Shown: positions 18,633-28,500 of the stretch, one piece after another
How the letters are laid out: each line of letters opens with the position of its first letter
How positions within the stretch are numbered: position 1 is the first letter of the stretch
DNA from: an uncultured Bartonella sp.
GTDB lineage: Bacteria > Pseudomonadota > Alphaproteobacteria > Rhizobiales > Rhizobiaceae
Direction: 5' to 3'
NCBI RefSeq assembly: GCF_945277285.1
Contig: NZ_CALYPR010000001.1
Span: forward strand, 868,001-932,000
Length of the DNA stretch: 64,000 nt
The notes under the pieces: generated by a model
What the model was told of the DNA's origin: nothing
The model's database searches: none
The model's input: the letters and a program-made list of their open reading frames with translations, nothing else
Made by a program: the position numbers and the translations under genes

Positions 18633-18654
18633 GTTGCCAAGCGATACTCAAGCT
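18628..18654 (+). terminator. hairpin at the end of the OlsB-like gene
   Basis: GCTTGAGT / ACTCAAGC, eight perfect pairs spanning the stop codon. The T tract after it is weak. Two further inverted repeats follow at 18700-18726 (AACAGGTAAGA / TCTTGCCTGTT, followed by T-rich sequence) and 18735-18759 (TTAAAAACAA / TTGTTTTTAA). Together they probably terminate transcription. Confidence 0.55.
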
Positions 18655-18759
18655 TCCAGCTTATTTTCAATAAGATAAGTTCGTCACGAATAGAAAATTA
18701 ACAGGTAAGAGAATTTCTTGCCTGTTGTTCGCTTTTAAAAACAATCGAGTTGTTTTTAA

Positions 18760-19071
18760 CTACAGTGTGTTTGTTATAAAGTAATTAAGATAAATCATAA
18801 GAAAATAAATATTTAATAAATGTATTTTAAATATTTTAATATTATATGTATATTATTTTAGTTGTTTTTATTGATTTGTTCGTCAATAAAGCAATGACTG
18901 ATTTGTTTTACTGGGCAAAATTTATCTCCCAAGAATATCAGCTTAGCTCCTCTTCTCGCTTAGAAACGAGAGTAAGGACGGCCGGCGGAGTTTGCGCGTG
19001 TGGCTGTTTTCTTCTTTCAGCTGACAGGCTTGATCTTGATACATCTAACAAAGGAAATTGAGTGACGCTTA
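18760..19071. other. AT-rich intergenic region with a cysteine-rich short frame
   Basis: About 310 bases between convergent genes. 18760-18890 is AT-only in long runs. A plus-strand frame from ATG 18894 to TGA 19061 ends in RVRTAGGVCACGC and FLLSADRLDLDTSNKG, an unusual cysteine cluster, preceded by a small hairpin (CTCG / CGAG at 18957-18972) and followed by AAAGGA. It resembles a leader peptide but no plus-strand gene lies downstream. Not called as a gene. Confidence 0.3.
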
Positions 19072-19848
19072 TTACTTGTTAATTGTTAGCCAATGTGCCG
19101 AAATCGCATTATAGTCGCCATTCTTTTTCATCAGGTGAAGCCACTGGTCAACATATAGTTTCCATGTGATATCTCCCTTCGGCAATAAATACCCTTTTTC
19201 GTAAAACTCCAGCGGCTTATCGGGATTGACAGCGCACAATGTCGGATAATGGCGTCTTTGGTAGAGTGCTTCTGACGCATCGGTAATCATAACATCAGCT
19301 TTTTTGTCGACGAGATTTTTAAAAATTGTGTTGTTGTCATGGAAAAGTTGAAGCCGTGCATTAGGCATGTATTTGCGTACAAAAGCTTCATTGGTGCCAC
19401 CCGCCGGTTCAATAGCACGGACATTCTTTTGGTTGAGAGCCTTTAGCGTTTTATATTTTTTCGCGTCTTCACAACGCACAAACGGAATTTTACCATCTTC
19501 ACCAAGCGGCTCGGACATATAAGCTTTTTGTTGGCGAGCAAGAGATATCGAAATACCGCCCATGGCAATATCACATTTGTCGTCAAGAAAATCATCCATT
19601 AATTTTTTCCAGCTTGTCGACACAAATTCAACTTTGGCATCCAAGGATTTTGCCAGCGAATGCGCCATGGAAATGTCAATACCTTCGTAGGTTCCATCAT
19701 TTTTGAGAAAACTATAGGGCTTATAATCGCCGGTTGTGCATACCCGCAATGTCTTTGCATCAAGCACATTATCAAGTGTCGAAGCCTCTGCCTGCATGGC
19801 TGTTGTTAAACCGAATCCTAAAAAAAGCAAAACGCGTAATTTTTTCAT
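19072..19848 (-). CDS. pheC: periplasmic cyclohexadienyl dehydratase (PheC-like)
   Basis: 258 residues from the ATG at 19848. Signal peptide about 1-22 (KKLRVLLFLGFGLTTAMQAEA). The rest is a type II periplasmic binding fold that, beyond the generic solute-binding pattern, matches PheC of Pseudomonas aeruginosa from memory: LRVCTTGDYKPYSF, TSWKKLMDDF-DDKCDIAMGGIS, PGGTNE and LYVDQWLHL. PheC dehydrates prephenate or arogenate in the periplasm. A plain amino-acid-binding protein is the main alternative, but no ABC permease lies nearby. Convergent with the OlsB-like gene. Confidence 0.75.
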   Translation of the reverse strand: MKKLRVLLFLGFGLTTAMQAEASTLDNVLDAKTLRVCTTGDYKPYSFLKNDGTYEGIDISMAHSLAKSLDAKVEFVSTSWKKLMDDFLDDKCDIAMGGISISLARQQKAYMSEPLGEDGKIPFVRCEDAKKYKTLKALNQKNVRAIEPAGGTNEAFVRKYMPNARLQLFHDNNTIFKNLVDKKADVMITDASEALYQRRHYPTLCAVNPDKPLEFYEKGYLLPKGDITWKLYVDQWLHLMKKNGDYNAISAHWLTINK

Positions 19849-19947
19849 AGCCAATCCCGAACTATAATAGTTTGCCCAAACCATAACAGATTGTTTGTCG
19901 CATAACCGGATTTTAGAAGATCCTTTTATTTATCAAGATCAAAAAAA

Positions 19948-20832
19948 CTATGCAGCAACTAAATTAATAAATGCACCCACCGCCTTTGTTTTGAAACGGT
20001 CGGGGTTGAATACCAACAAAAAATTGCGCTCTATCGGTGAAAAATTCAATTTTTCCAGACAACCAGCTGCTATACCATTAGAGGCTGCACGCAGTGAAAT
20101 GCAAGTGATAGCGTCTGACCGTGCAACGGCTGACAAAACTGCTTCATTTGACGGTAATATCTGCATCACTGTCAAGCTTGCCAGATCATATCCGCTTTTG
20201 ACAAGTTCGGCTTCAAAAATTGCTCGTGTGCCAGATCCTGGTTCGCGCAAAATCCACGGAAAAACGAATAGATCTTCAAGAGAAACAAATGTTTTTTTCG
20301 CTAAAGGATGGCCTTTGGCAACGACAATCACCAATTGGTCATGATCGACGGTTTTAAGGTAAAGTTTTTTATTTTTAATATTACCTTCGACAAAGCCGAT
20401 ATCCGTCAGCCCCAAAAGTACCGCACTTTCTACCTGTTCGGTATTACCTATTGTCATTTTGACCGATATAGCCGGATAACGTTCACGAAACTTGGCAATT
20501 AACGGGGGTAAAAAATAGTTTGCTATGGTTTGGCTGGCATAAAGGCCCAGTGCACCGCGTTTTAAACCGCTGAATTCCCGCAATGTTGCTTCTGCCAATG
20601 AGACTTGCGCCACTGTATGGCGGCAGCTTTCAACAAAAATTGAACCGGCATCACTCAATTGGATATGCCGTCCGACACGATGGAAAAGACGCACCTGATA
20701 GTGTTCTTCAATTGTACGGATGGCACTTGAGACAGCCGAAGGAGTAAGGCAAAGCGCTTTAGCTGCTTCGGTCAGATGCTCCCGCTCAGCAACAGCTAAA
20801 AATATCCGCATTTGTTCAAAGGTAATCATCAT
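19948..20832 (-). CDS. LysR-family transcriptional regulator
   Basis: 294 residues. N-terminal winged HTH (FEQMRIFLAVAEREHLTEAAKALCLTPSAVSSAIRTIEE), then a substrate-binding domain from about residue 90. Two adjacent ATGs (20832 and 20829) are possible starts. It is transcribed divergently from the YeiH-family transporter with a 98-base gap. In E. coli and related bacteria the LysR regulator YeiE sits beside yeiH and responds to sulfite, so control of that transporter is the likely role. The ligand is inferred, not shown. Confidence 0.88.
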   Translation of the reverse strand: MMITFEQMRIFLAVAEREHLTEAAKALCLTPSAVSSAIRTIEEHYQVRLFHRVGRHIQLSDAGSIFVESCRHTVAQVSLAEATLREFSGLKRGALGLYASQTIANYFLPPLIAKFRERYPAISVKMTIGNTEQVESAVLLGLTDIGFVEGNIKNKKLYLKTVDHDQLVIVVAKGHPLAKKTFVSLEDLFVFPWILREPGSGTRAIFEAELVKSGYDLASLTVMQILPSNEAVLSAVARSDAITCISLRAASNGIAAGCLEKLNFSPIERNFLLVFNPDRFKTKAVGAFINLVAA

Positions 20833-20930
20833 TCGCCAATCATTCGATTTTTTCGAACGATTTATAACATATTTGAAAATTGATTACATGATTAAACAGC
20901 GCTAGCAAAACCTGAAAAAGGACATCAATT

Positions 20931-21947
20931 ATGGCAGGCAAAATTCAGGCAGTTTTCTATCGTTTTGCTCCGGGCATCATTTTATGCTGCGTTATTTCAG
21001 TTGTTGCCATTATTCTGGAGAAATTGGAAAAACTGGCTTTTGGTCAGGCATGGCTTGAAAGTCTGGTGCTTGCCATTCTTGTCGGCGCGTTGATCCGCAC
21101 TGTAAAAGGTATCCCTTCCCAATATGCCGAAGGTGTCGGTTTTTCAGCCAAGATTTTACTGGAATGTGCTGTCGTTCTATTAGGGGCAAGTATCAGTGTT
21201 CACGCAGTCATTGCCGCCGGTTTCGGGCTTCTCGTCGGCATTATCGTCATTGTAGCTTGCGTCATTACCATAACCTATGTAATCGGCCGTTTGTTCGGCC
21301 TTGCCCCCCGTCTTGCATTACTGGTTGCCTGTGGCAATTCGATTTGCGGAAATTCGGCTATCGCTGCCGTTGCTCCGGTAATCAAAGCAGAAGGTTCCGA
21401 TGTCGCTGCCTCTATTGCTTTTACTGCCGCCTTGGGCATTGTTGTCATTCTTCTGTTGCCGCTTGCCGTTCCATTGGCGGGATTAAGTTTCACCCAATAT
21501 GGCGTTCTAGCCGGTATGACTGTTTATGCCGTTCCGCAAGTTCTTGCCGCTGCAGCGCCGGTCTCATTAATCAGTGTGCAGACCGCGACATTAGTCAAGC
21601 TGGTTCGTGTGCTGATGCTCGGGCCGGTGATTTTCGTTATCGGATTGATTTACGGTCTGGGCGGCAATAACAAGCTCAAATTCAGCAAAATGGTGCCTTG
21701 GTTCATTATCGGCTTTGTCATTCTGCTTTTTGCCAATTCACTCGATATAATCCCCGATTTTTTGTTAAAAATCATGGGTTTTTTGGCCAATATATTGACC
21801 GTTATTTCGATGGCGGCTTTGGGCCTTGGCGTTGATATTGCCGCTTTGAAAAAATCGGGGCCGCGGGTTGTGCTGACGGCTTTGATATCAATCATCATTC
21901 TTGCCACAGCAAGTCTTACGATGATTTCACTGCTCAAATTGCCATAA
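20931..21947 (+). CDS. YeiH-family (UPF0324) putative sulfate/sulfite exporter
   Basis: 338 residues with about ten membrane helices. Family signatures: LAILVGALIRTVKGIPSQYAEGVGFSAKILLECAVVLLGASIS, CGNSICGNSAIAAVAPVI and the YAVPQVLAAAAPVS stretch. Proposed to export sulfate or related anions, probably linked to sulfite or taurine metabolism; the substrate is not proven. Divergent from its likely LysR regulator. Ends at a strong hairpin shared with hslU. Confidence 0.87.
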   Translation: MAGKIQAVFYRFAPGIILCCVISVVAIILEKLEKLAFGQAWLESLVLAILVGALIRTVKGIPSQYAEGVGFSAKILLECAVVLLGASISVHAVIAAGFGLLVGIIVIVACVITITYVIGRLFGLAPRLALLVACGNSICGNSAIAAVAPVIKAEGSDVAASIAFTAALGIVVILLLPLAVPLAGLSFTQYGVLAGMTVYAVPQVLAAAAPVSLISVQTATLVKLVRVLMLGPVIFVIGLIYGLGGNNKLKFSKMVPWFIIGFVILLFANSLDIIPDFLLKIMGFLANILTVISMAALGLGVDIAALKKSGPRVVLTALISIIILATASLTMISLLKLP

Positions 21948-21975
21948 AAGAAAATGGGCTGACGTATCCGAAGAT

Positions 21976-22003
21976 AAAAACAGCCCCGCAGGGCTGTTTT
22001 ATT
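21976..22003 (+). terminator. bidirectional terminator between YeiH gene and hslU
   Basis: AAACAGCCC / GGGCTGTTT with a four-base loop, flanked by A- and T-runs on both sides, between convergent genes. It can terminate both. Confidence 0.88.
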
Positions 22004-22029
22004 ATTTGTTCATGAACTTTTGTTACGTT

Positions 22030-23340
22030 CTAGAGAATAAACCGTGACAAATCGGCATTGGCAGCAAGATCACCAACAGACTTTTTGACATAAGCAGCAT
22101 CGACCTTGAAGGTGGTGCCGGATTTATCTGGCGCGGTAAAGGAAATCTCGTCGAGAACCCGCTCCATCACCGTTTGCAAACGTCTTGCGCCGATATTTTC
22201 AACGGTTGAATTCAAATCCACGGCAATATCGGCCAGAGCATCAATCGCGTCATCAGTAATTTCCAGTGTAACGTTTTCGGTTGCCATCAGGGCAATATAT
22301 TGCTTGATAAGGCTAACCTCTGTTTCCGTCAGAATACGCCGGAAATCCTCCCTTGTCAGAGCGCTGAGCTCGACCCTGATTGGCAAGCGGCCTTGCAACT
22401 CCGGTAACAAATCCGATGGTTTGGAAACGTGGAAAGCACCCGAAGCAATAAACAGGATATGATCGGTTTTTATCTGGCCGTATTTGGTGGCAACTGTTGT
22501 TCCTTCAATGAGCGGCAACAGGTCACGTTGCACGCCTTCACGCGAGACACCAGCACCCAGCCCCCCTTCGCGGGCAGCAATCTTATCAATCTCGTCAATA
22601 AAGACAATACCGTCATTTTCAGTCGAACGAAGTGCTTCCTGCACAATCTGGTCCTGATCAAGGAGCTTGTCGGATTCATCTTCGATCAATGGTTTGAAGG
22701 CATCCTTGACCGTCGTTTTACGGGTCTTGGTGCGCCCACCCATTTTGCCGAAAATGTCGGAAAGATTCATGATACCCATTTGTGCCCCCGGCATGCCCGG
22801 AATGTCGAATGTCGGCGCGCCATTGGAGCTATTATCGGCAACCTCTATCTCGATTTCACGGTCGTCCAACTCGCCTTCGCGCAGTTTTTTGCGAAAACTG
22901 TCGCGTGTCGCCGGGCTTGCAGTTTTTCCCACCAATGCTTCCAAAACGCGCTCTTCGGCATTAATATGAGCCTTGGCTCGCACATCTTCGCGCTTTTTGT
23001 CACGCACAAGATTGATTGCCACTTCAACTAGATCACGAATGATTTGTTCGACATCACGGCCAACATAGCCAACTTCGGTAAACTTCGTCGCCTCAACCTT
23101 GACAAAAGGCGAACCGGCCAGTTTGGCCAAACGACGCGCTATCTCGGTTTTGCCAACGCCGGTGGGACCGATCATCAAAATATTTTTCGGCATGACCTCT
23201 TCACGCATCTCGCCTGCAAGCTGCTGGCGGCGCCAACGATTACGCAAAGCAATAGCTACGGCGCGCTTTGCATCTTTTTGTCCAATAATAAAGCGATCAA
23301 GCTCGGACACTATTTCACGGGGGGAAAATATAGAACTCAT
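22030..23340 (-). CDS. hslU: ATP-dependent protease ATPase subunit HslU
   Basis: 436 residues. AAA+ unfoldase of the HslUV protease: [38 protein letters not shown], Walker [10 protein letters not shown], Walker [10 protein letters not shown], sensor region and the C-terminal helix ending DLSRFIL that docks into HslV. The intermediate domain (about 110-240) is present. It lies 78 bases downstream of hslV, which is read first. In Brucella-type genomes the pair sits next to the his genes, as here. Confidence 0.97.
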   Translation of the reverse strand: MSSIFSPREIVSELDRFIIGQKDAKRAVAIALRNRWRRQQLAGEMREEVMPKNILMIGPTGVGKTEIARRLAKLAGSPFVKVEATKFTEVGYVGRDVEQIIRDLVEVAINLVRDKKREDVRAKAHINAEERVLEALVGKTASPATRDSFRKKLREGELDDREIEIEVADNSSNGAPTFDIPGMPGAQMGIMNLSDIFGKMGGRTKTRKTTVKDAFKPLIEDESDKLLDQDQIVQEALRSTENDGIVFIDEIDKIAAREGGLGAGVSREGVQRDLLPLIEGTTVATKYGQIKTDHILFIASGAFHVSKPSDLLPELQGRLPIRVELSALTREDFRRILTETEVSLIKQYIALMATENVTLEITDDAIDALADIAVDLNSTVENIGARRLQTVMERVLDEISFTAPDKSGTTFKVDAAYVKKSVGDLAANADLSRFIL

Positions 23341-23418
23341 CTAAAAGTGCTTTCTCTTTCGCACCTCTTGCAGGCACTTGAAAATACCGCAGCAAGAGGT
23401 GAATTCACCTTAATAAAA

Positions 23419-23976
23419 TTATTCAGCTTTAAGCGTTTCAACGATAAAATTGCTATTGGTGTAAACGCAAATATCGGAAGCAATCTTCATCGCTTTGCGG
23501 GCAATTGTTTCAGCATCCATATCGGTATCAATAAGTGCGCGTGCTGCAGAAAGGGCAAAGTTGCCGCCCGAGCCAATCGCCATAATGCCGTCTTCCGGTT
23601 CCAACACATCACCAAGACCGGTCAATGCCAGTGTCACATTTTTATCGGCCACAAGCATCATCGCTTCAAGTTTGCGCAGATAACGATCAGTACGCCAATC
23701 CTTGGCAAGTTCAACGCAGGCACGCATCAATTGGTCGGGATATTGTTCAAGCTTAGTTTCAAGCCGCTCGAGCAACGTAAATGCATCGGCTGTTGCACCG
23801 GCAAAACCGGCAATGACCGAGCCACCCTTACCAATGCGACGCACCTTCCTCGCATTGCCTTTCATGATTGTTTGCCCCAATGTCACCTGTCCGTCACCGG
23901 CAATAACAACCTTGTCACCTTTACGAACCGTAATAATGGTTGTGCCATACATCGTATCGGGCTTATGTTCTATCAC
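23419..23976 (-). CDS. hslV: ATP-dependent protease peptidase subunit HslV
   Basis: 185 residues from a GTG at 23976, preceded by AAAAGGAG at ideal spacing, giving (M)[19 protein letters not shown]. The catalytic nucleophile is the threonine exposed after processing at the TT pair. GDGQVTLG and [14 protein letters not shown] are standard. HslV is the dodecameric peptidase core, gated by HslU. In-frame ATGs further upstream (24021, 24006) lack a ribosome site and family similarity. The first gene of the hslV-hslU operon. Confidence 0.96.
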   Translation of the reverse strand: MIEHKPDTMYGTTIITVRKGDKVVIAGDGQVTLGQTIMKGNARKVRRIGKGGSVIAGFAGATADAFTLLERLETKLEQYPDQLMRACVELAKDWRTDRYLRKLEAMMLVADKNVTLALTGLGDVLEPEDGIMAIGSGGNFALSAARALIDTDMDAETIARKAMKIASDICVYTNSNFIVETLKAE

Positions 23977-24196
23977 AAGAAAACTCCTTTTATCCACACG
24001 CTTCATCCTCGTTAAAAGCAATGAAAAGCGGCTATATAGGGTGTATATTTAGGAAATCACTGATGAAAACTCAACCATATGCCTGAAGAGATTTTCATAA
24101 ATATTCCGGCAGTATTTTCACCTTTAGGCAGATTGTTGGCAGTGCTCAATCCTGCTAAGGGTGGACAAACTTTATACGTCAGGACGAAATAAGAAA

Positions 24197-25192
24197 ATGA
24201 CATTACCGGCTATCGCCATTGGTGCTCTGGGCGGCACCATTGCCATGGTTGTCGGAAAATCGGGAGGGGTAGAACCTGAGCTTACAGCAGACATGCTGGC
24301 AAAAACTGTTCCCGACATCGGAAATCTCGCAAATATACATGCGCAAACACTGACAAACCTGCCCAGTGGTTCGCTATCGTTTGAAGTGTTGATCGACGCG
24401 CTCAATTGGGCCAAACAGCAAGCAGACAATGGAGCAAAGGGCATCATTATCACTCAGGGAACGGACACACTTGAAGAATCCGCTTTTTTGCTTTCTCTCT
24501 ATTGGGATAGACCCGAGCCGCTCGTTATAACCGGTGCCATGCGTCCTGCTATGGTGCCAAGTGCCGATGGCCCGGCTAATCTCCTAGATGCTTTGTTGGT
24601 AGCGACTGATAAACAGAGTAGCGGGCGCGGTGTCATAGTGGTTTTAAATGACGAAATTCATTCACCCTATTTTGTGAGAAAAAGTCATTCCGTGAAAATT
24701 GAAACATTCCAGTCGGGATTTTTCGGGCCGCTTGGTATGATTATTGAAGGAAAACCTGTCTTTTTCAATACCGGCAATTTATTTTATCCTCCTTTGAAAG
24801 TGCCGGATACCGTCGACAAGAAAGTAGCCCTTGTCGAAACTTGCCTTTCTTCCGGCAATGACCACCTGAAACTTGTGTTTGAAAGCGGGCTTTATCAAGG
24901 TGTCGTGATTGCCGGTTTCGGATCCGGACATGTCAGCTTTTCGGAAGCAGACATTATCGAAGACTATGCTGGTAAAATGCCGGTTATCATGGCAACCCGT
25001 GCCTATAATGGCCCGACAAGTCAAAAAACCTACGGCTATAAGGGATCAGAAATTGATTTGATTGAAAGCGGCGTATTGATGGCAGGGTGGATTTCGCCAT
25101 TAAAAGCACGTTTATTGTTATGGGCCTTTCTTTCAGCCGGTTATAACAGGAAAAAAATCAAAAAAGAATGGCAACAATGGCAATTCCATTAA
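24197..25192 (+). CDS. L-asparaginase/glutaminase family hydrolase
   Basis: 331 residues. Both catalytic threonine blocks are present: GGTIAM (T14) and TQGTDTLEE (T89-D90), followed by TGAMRP and PSADGPANLLDA. Hydrolyses asparagine to aspartate and ammonia. No signal peptide, so cytoplasmic (type I-like). AGGA lies ahead of the ATG at 24197. It is inserted between hslV and hisB, where related genomes usually carry a GNAT acetyltransferase gene (from memory), so it may be a replacement or acquisition. Codon use does not stand out. Confidence 0.9.
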   Translation: MTLPAIAIGALGGTIAMVVGKSGGVEPELTADMLAKTVPDIGNLANIHAQTLTNLPSGSLSFEVLIDALNWAKQQADNGAKGIIITQGTDTLEESAFLLSLYWDRPEPLVITGAMRPAMVPSADGPANLLDALLVATDKQSSGRGVIVVLNDEIHSPYFVRKSHSVKIETFQSGFFGPLGMIIEGKPVFFNTGNLFYPPLKVPDTVDKKVALVETCLSSGNDHLKLVFESGLYQGVVIAGFGSGHVSFSEADIIEDYAGKMPVIMATRAYNGPTSQKTYGYKGSEIDLIESGVLMAGWISPLKARLLLWAFLSAGYNRKKIKKEWQQWQFH

Positions 25193-25383
25193 AATGAACA
25201 CTTCGTGAAAAAAATATGAAAACGATTGGCTATTTTTCCGGTATGCTTTAACATTATTTCCTTCTAATGTGATGCACACAAAGCTAATAAAACAATCGTG
25301 TTTCATCTCAACCCTACGATGTCGAACGGATTTTTAAAATAAACAATAGTGCAATCATTTAAAACAATTGGAACGGGAACAAC

Positions 25384-25980
25384 ATGACGCGCACAGCAGA
25401 TATAAAACGCAAAACCAATGAGACCGATATTGCTGTTTCGATCAATCTTGACGGTACCGGAAAATTTGTAATTGATACGGGTATCGGATTTTTCAACCAT
25501 ATGTTGGAACAATTTTCCCGTCACTCACTGATTGATATGAAGATCAAGGCTGTTGGCGACACTTTTATTGATGACCACCATACCGTCGAAGATTGCGGCA
25601 TTGCACTGGGAGAAGCGTTCAATCAGGCGCTAGGAGAACGGCGCGGTATTCGCCGTTATGCATCCCTTGACCTTGCCATGGATGAAACCTTGACCAAAGC
25701 AGCGATTGATGTATCGGGGCGCCCGTTTCTGGTATTTAAAGTCGATTTTCCGACACAAAAAATCGGCTCATTCGATACCGAGCTTGTGCGCGAGTTCTTT
25801 CAGGCGTTTTCCCAGCATGCCGGCATCACACTTCACATTGTCAACCAATATGGTTTGAATAGCCACCACATTGCTGAAACCACATTCAAAGCGGTTGCCC
25901 GCGTAATATGCGCTGCCATTGAAGAAGACCCGCGTCAGAAAGATACTATCCCCTCAACCAAAGGTACTTTGAAAGGCTGA
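25384..25980 (+). CDS. hisB: imidazoleglycerol-phosphate dehydratase
   Basis: 198 residues. Manganese-binding histidine motifs [22 protein letters not shown] and the second-half [10 protein letters not shown]. Catalyses the sixth step of histidine synthesis. Monofunctional, without a phosphatase domain, as usual in alphaproteobacteria. First gene of a compact operon hisB-hisH-hisA-hisF-hisE-coaA whose members overlap or nearly touch. Confidence 0.97.
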   Translation: MTRTADIKRKTNETDIAVSINLDGTGKFVIDTGIGFFNHMLEQFSRHSLIDMKIKAVGDTFIDDHHTVEDCGIALGEAFNQALGERRGIRRYASLDLAMDETLTKAAIDVSGRPFLVFKVDFPTQKIGSFDTELVREFFQAFSQHAGITLHIVNQYGLNSHHIAETTFKAVARVICAAIEEDPRQKDTIPSTKGTLKG

Positions 25981-25983
25981 AAT

Positions 25984-26634
25984 ATGCGGGTTGCAATTAT
26001 CGACTACGGGTCAGGAAATTTGCGCTCGGTGGTCAAAGCTTTCGAGCGTGCCTGTCACGACCATGGCATTCGTGCACAAATCACCCTCACCAACAAAGCG
26101 GATGACGTTTTGAAAGCTGAGCGCATTGTCTTGCCGGGTGTCGGTGCCTATGCAGATTGTAAAAAAGGTCTTGCTGCCGTTTCCGGAATGGTCGAGGCTT
26201 TGGATGGTGTGGTGTTAAAATCGGGTCGTCCTTTTATGGGGATTTGCGTTGGCATGCAGCTCATGTCATCACGGGGCATGGAAAAAACAATCACCGAAGG
26301 GCTTGGCTGGATTAAGGGTGATGTCACCTTGATGGTGCCTGAAGATAAAACGCTGAAAGTGCCGCAAATCGGCTGGAACACGCTCGATCTGAAGCGCGAT
26401 CATCCGCTTTTTTCCAATATCAGAACGGGCGAAAGCGGGCTACACGCCTATTTTGTCCATTCCTATCAACTTCACTGCCAGAATCCTGATGAATTGTTGG
26501 CAACCACCAATTATGGTGGACCGGTAACAGCAGCAGTTATCCGCGACAATATGTTCGGCACACAATTCCATCCGGAAAAAAGCCAACGATTAGGTCTTCA
26601 ACTCATTGCCAATTTTCTGGAATGGAAACCATGA
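25984..26634 (+). CDS. hisH: imidazole glycerol phosphate synthase glutaminase subunit
   Basis: 216 residues. Class I glutamine amidotransferase triad: nucleophile C88 in GICVGMQL and the H-E pair in [18 protein letters not shown] at the start is standard. It supplies ammonia to HisF. Three bases separate it from hisB, and its TGA overlaps the hisA ATG. Confidence 0.97.
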   Translation: MRVAIIDYGSGNLRSVVKAFERACHDHGIRAQITLTNKADDVLKAERIVLPGVGAYADCKKGLAAVSGMVEALDGVVLKSGRPFMGICVGMQLMSSRGMEKTITEGLGWIKGDVTLMVPEDKTLKVPQIGWNTLDLKRDHPLFSNIRTGESGLHAYFVHSYQLHCQNPDELLATTNYGGPVTAAVIRDNMFGTQFHPEKSQRLGLQLIANFLEWKP

Positions 26635-27389
26635 TTCTTTATCCTGCTATTGATCTTAAGGACGGTTTTTGTGTTCGCCTTAGACTGGGCGATATGAATA
26701 AGGCAACTGTCTATAGTGCCGACCCTGCAGCTCAAGCCCACCATTTCCAGTCAGAAGGATTCAAATGGCTTCACGTTGTCGATCTAAATGGTGCTTTCGA
26801 AGGCGTAACTGTCAATGGAACGGCAGTCGATGCGATATTGCGTGCAACTACGAACCCTGTCCAGCTTGGCGGTGGAATAAGAACCCTTGCCCATATTGAA
26901 AACTGGCTTAAAAAAGGTTTGGCACGCGTTATTCTGGGGACTGTTGCGGTCAAAAATCCGGATCTTGTTCGTGAAGCATGCCGGCTTTTTCCCGGCAAGA
27001 TTGCTGTCGGCATCGACGCTCGAGGCGGCAAAGTAGCCGTTGCCGGTTGGGCCGAAGAATCCGAACTCTCTTCGCTGGAACTGGCAAAACGTTTTGAGGG
27101 AGCGGGCGTTTCCGCCATTATATATACCGATATTGATCGCGATGGTATTTTAACCGGCATTAATTGGAAATCGACGTTCGAGCTTGCGCATGCGGTTTCT
27201 ATTCCTGTGATCGCTTCGGGTGGTTTGGCGTCAATGGATGATATCAGGCGGCTTTGTTCGCCTGATGCTGCCATATTGAACGGCGCAATCAGCGGTCGTG
27301 CGCTTTATGACGGGCATATCAATGCAAAGGAAGCGTTGGCACTTCTTGCCAAAGCCAACCAAAAAGCTGATGAGGGCAAAAAACAATGA
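26631..27389 (+). CDS. hisA: ProFAR isomerase
   Basis: 252 residues, TIM barrel with duplicated half-barrels: [12 protein letters not shown] (catalytic D8), QLGGGIRT and the second acid in YTDIDRDG. The ATG at 26631 overlaps the hisH stop as ATGA; an ATG at 26622 inside hisH is possible but the family N-terminus is at 26631. Fourth-step isomerase of the histidine pathway. Confidence 0.97.
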   Translation: MILYPAIDLKDGFCVRLRLGDMNKATVYSADPAAQAHHFQSEGFKWLHVVDLNGAFEGVTVNGTAVDAILRATTNPVQLGGGIRTLAHIENWLKKGLARVILGTVAVKNPDLVREACRLFPGKIAVGIDARGGKVAVAGWAEESELSSLELAKRFEGAGVSAIIYTDIDRDGILTGINWKSTFELAHAVSIPVIASGGLASMDDIRRLCSPDAAILNGAISGRALYDGHINAKEALALLAKANQKADEGKKQ

Positions 27390-28180
27390 CACTTAAAGCC
27401 CGCATTATTCCTTGTCTTGATGTCAAAGATGGCCGGGTGGTCAAAGGTATTAATTTTGTTGATCTTATTGATGCCGGAGACCCGGTCGAGGCAGCCAAAG
27501 CTTATGATACTGCCGGTGCTGATGAATTGTGTTTTCTTGATATTACTGCAAGCAGCGACAATCGCGAGACGTTGTTCGATGTCGTTGCCCGCACTGCCGA
27601 CCAGTGTTTTATGCCGGTCACTGTTGGCGGGGGTGTGCGTACTGTCAATGACATCCGCAAGCTGTTGCTGGCCGGTGCAGACAAAGTGTCAATCAACACT
27701 GCTGCGGTTAAAAACCCCGATTTTGTAGCCGAGGCTGCCGATAAATTCGGCAATCAGTGCATTGTCGTTGCGATTGATGCTAAGGAAGTACAAAGTGGTG
27801 ACAAAAACCGGCATTGGGAAATATTTACCCATGGTGGAAGGAAGCCAACCGGTATTGATGCAATTGAATTTGCCCGCCTTGTTGTCGAAAAAGGTGCCGG
27901 CGAAATTCTACTAACCTCGATGGACCGTGATGGCACAAAAGAAGGCTATGATATCGCTTTAACCCGTGCTATTGCCGATGCCGTCGAAGTGCCGGTCATT
28001 GCATCCGGCGGGGTGGGTACACTAGACCACCTTGTTGCCGGCATCCGTGACGGCCATGCAACAGCGGTTCTTGCCGCTTCGATTTTCCATTTCGGAACCT
28101 ATAGCATAGGCGAGGCCAAACGTTATATGGCAAATGCTGGCATACCTATACGCCTTGATGAATTTGGAGAAGGACAATGA
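27386..28180 (+). CDS. hisF: imidazole glycerol phosphate synthase cyclase subunit
   Basis: 264 residues, TIM barrel. [14 protein letters not shown] holds the first catalytic aspartate, and [15 protein letters not shown] the second. Partner of HisH; forms imidazole glycerol phosphate and AICAR. ATGA overlaps with hisA upstream and hisE downstream show tight translational coupling. Confidence 0.98.
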   Translation: MTLKARIIPCLDVKDGRVVKGINFVDLIDAGDPVEAAKAYDTAGADELCFLDITASSDNRETLFDVVARTADQCFMPVTVGGGVRTVNDIRKLLLAGADKVSINTAAVKNPDFVAEAADKFGNQCIVVAIDAKEVQSGDKNRHWEIFTHGGRKPTGIDAIEFARLVVEKGAGEILLTSMDRDGTKEGYDIALTRAIADAVEVPVIASGGVGTLDHLVAGIRDGHATAVLAASIFHFGTYSIGEAKRYMANAGIPIRLDEFGEGQ

Positions 28181-28500
28181 CTGATTTTAGCTTACAATCT
28201 CTTGAAAAAATAATTGCCGAACGTGCATTGGTACAAGACGGCAGTTCCTATACGGCAAGTCTAGTGAACAAGGGAATGGAACGGGCCGCCAAGAAAATGG
28301 GCGAGGAAGCTGTCGAGACAGTGATTGCTTCACTGGCAGAAGATGACAAACACTTCATCAGCGAAAGTGCCGATCTCATCTATCATCTTCTGGTCATGTG
28401 GCATATCCGCAAAATAACTCTTGATGATATTGTTAAAGAACTGGAAAAGCGCACAGCCCAGTCAGGACTTGAGGAAAAGGCATCCCGCAAGAATGGTTGA
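28177..28500 (+). CDS. hisE: phosphoribosyl-ATP pyrophosphatase
   Basis: 107 residues, all-alpha MazG-like fold: [29 protein letters not shown] with the metal-binding EExxE pattern and [13 protein letters not shown]. Second-step enzyme, here separate from HisI as in other Rhizobiales. Overlaps hisF by four and coaA by eight bases. Confidence 0.96.
   Translation: MTDFSLQSLEKIIAERALVQDGSSYTASLVNKGMERAAKKMGEEAVETVIASLAEDDKHFISESADLIYHLLVMWHIRKITLDDIVKELEKRTAQSGLEEKASRKNG

Noticed and set aside
22429..24015. Long plus-strand open frames opposite hslU and hslV (200 and 323 residues)
   Set aside because: They are antisense shadows of strongly conserved genes and lack ribosome sites and domains.
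24030..24060. CCCTATATAG as a heat-shock promoter for hslV
   Set aside because: No CTTG element lies at the proper distance upstream.
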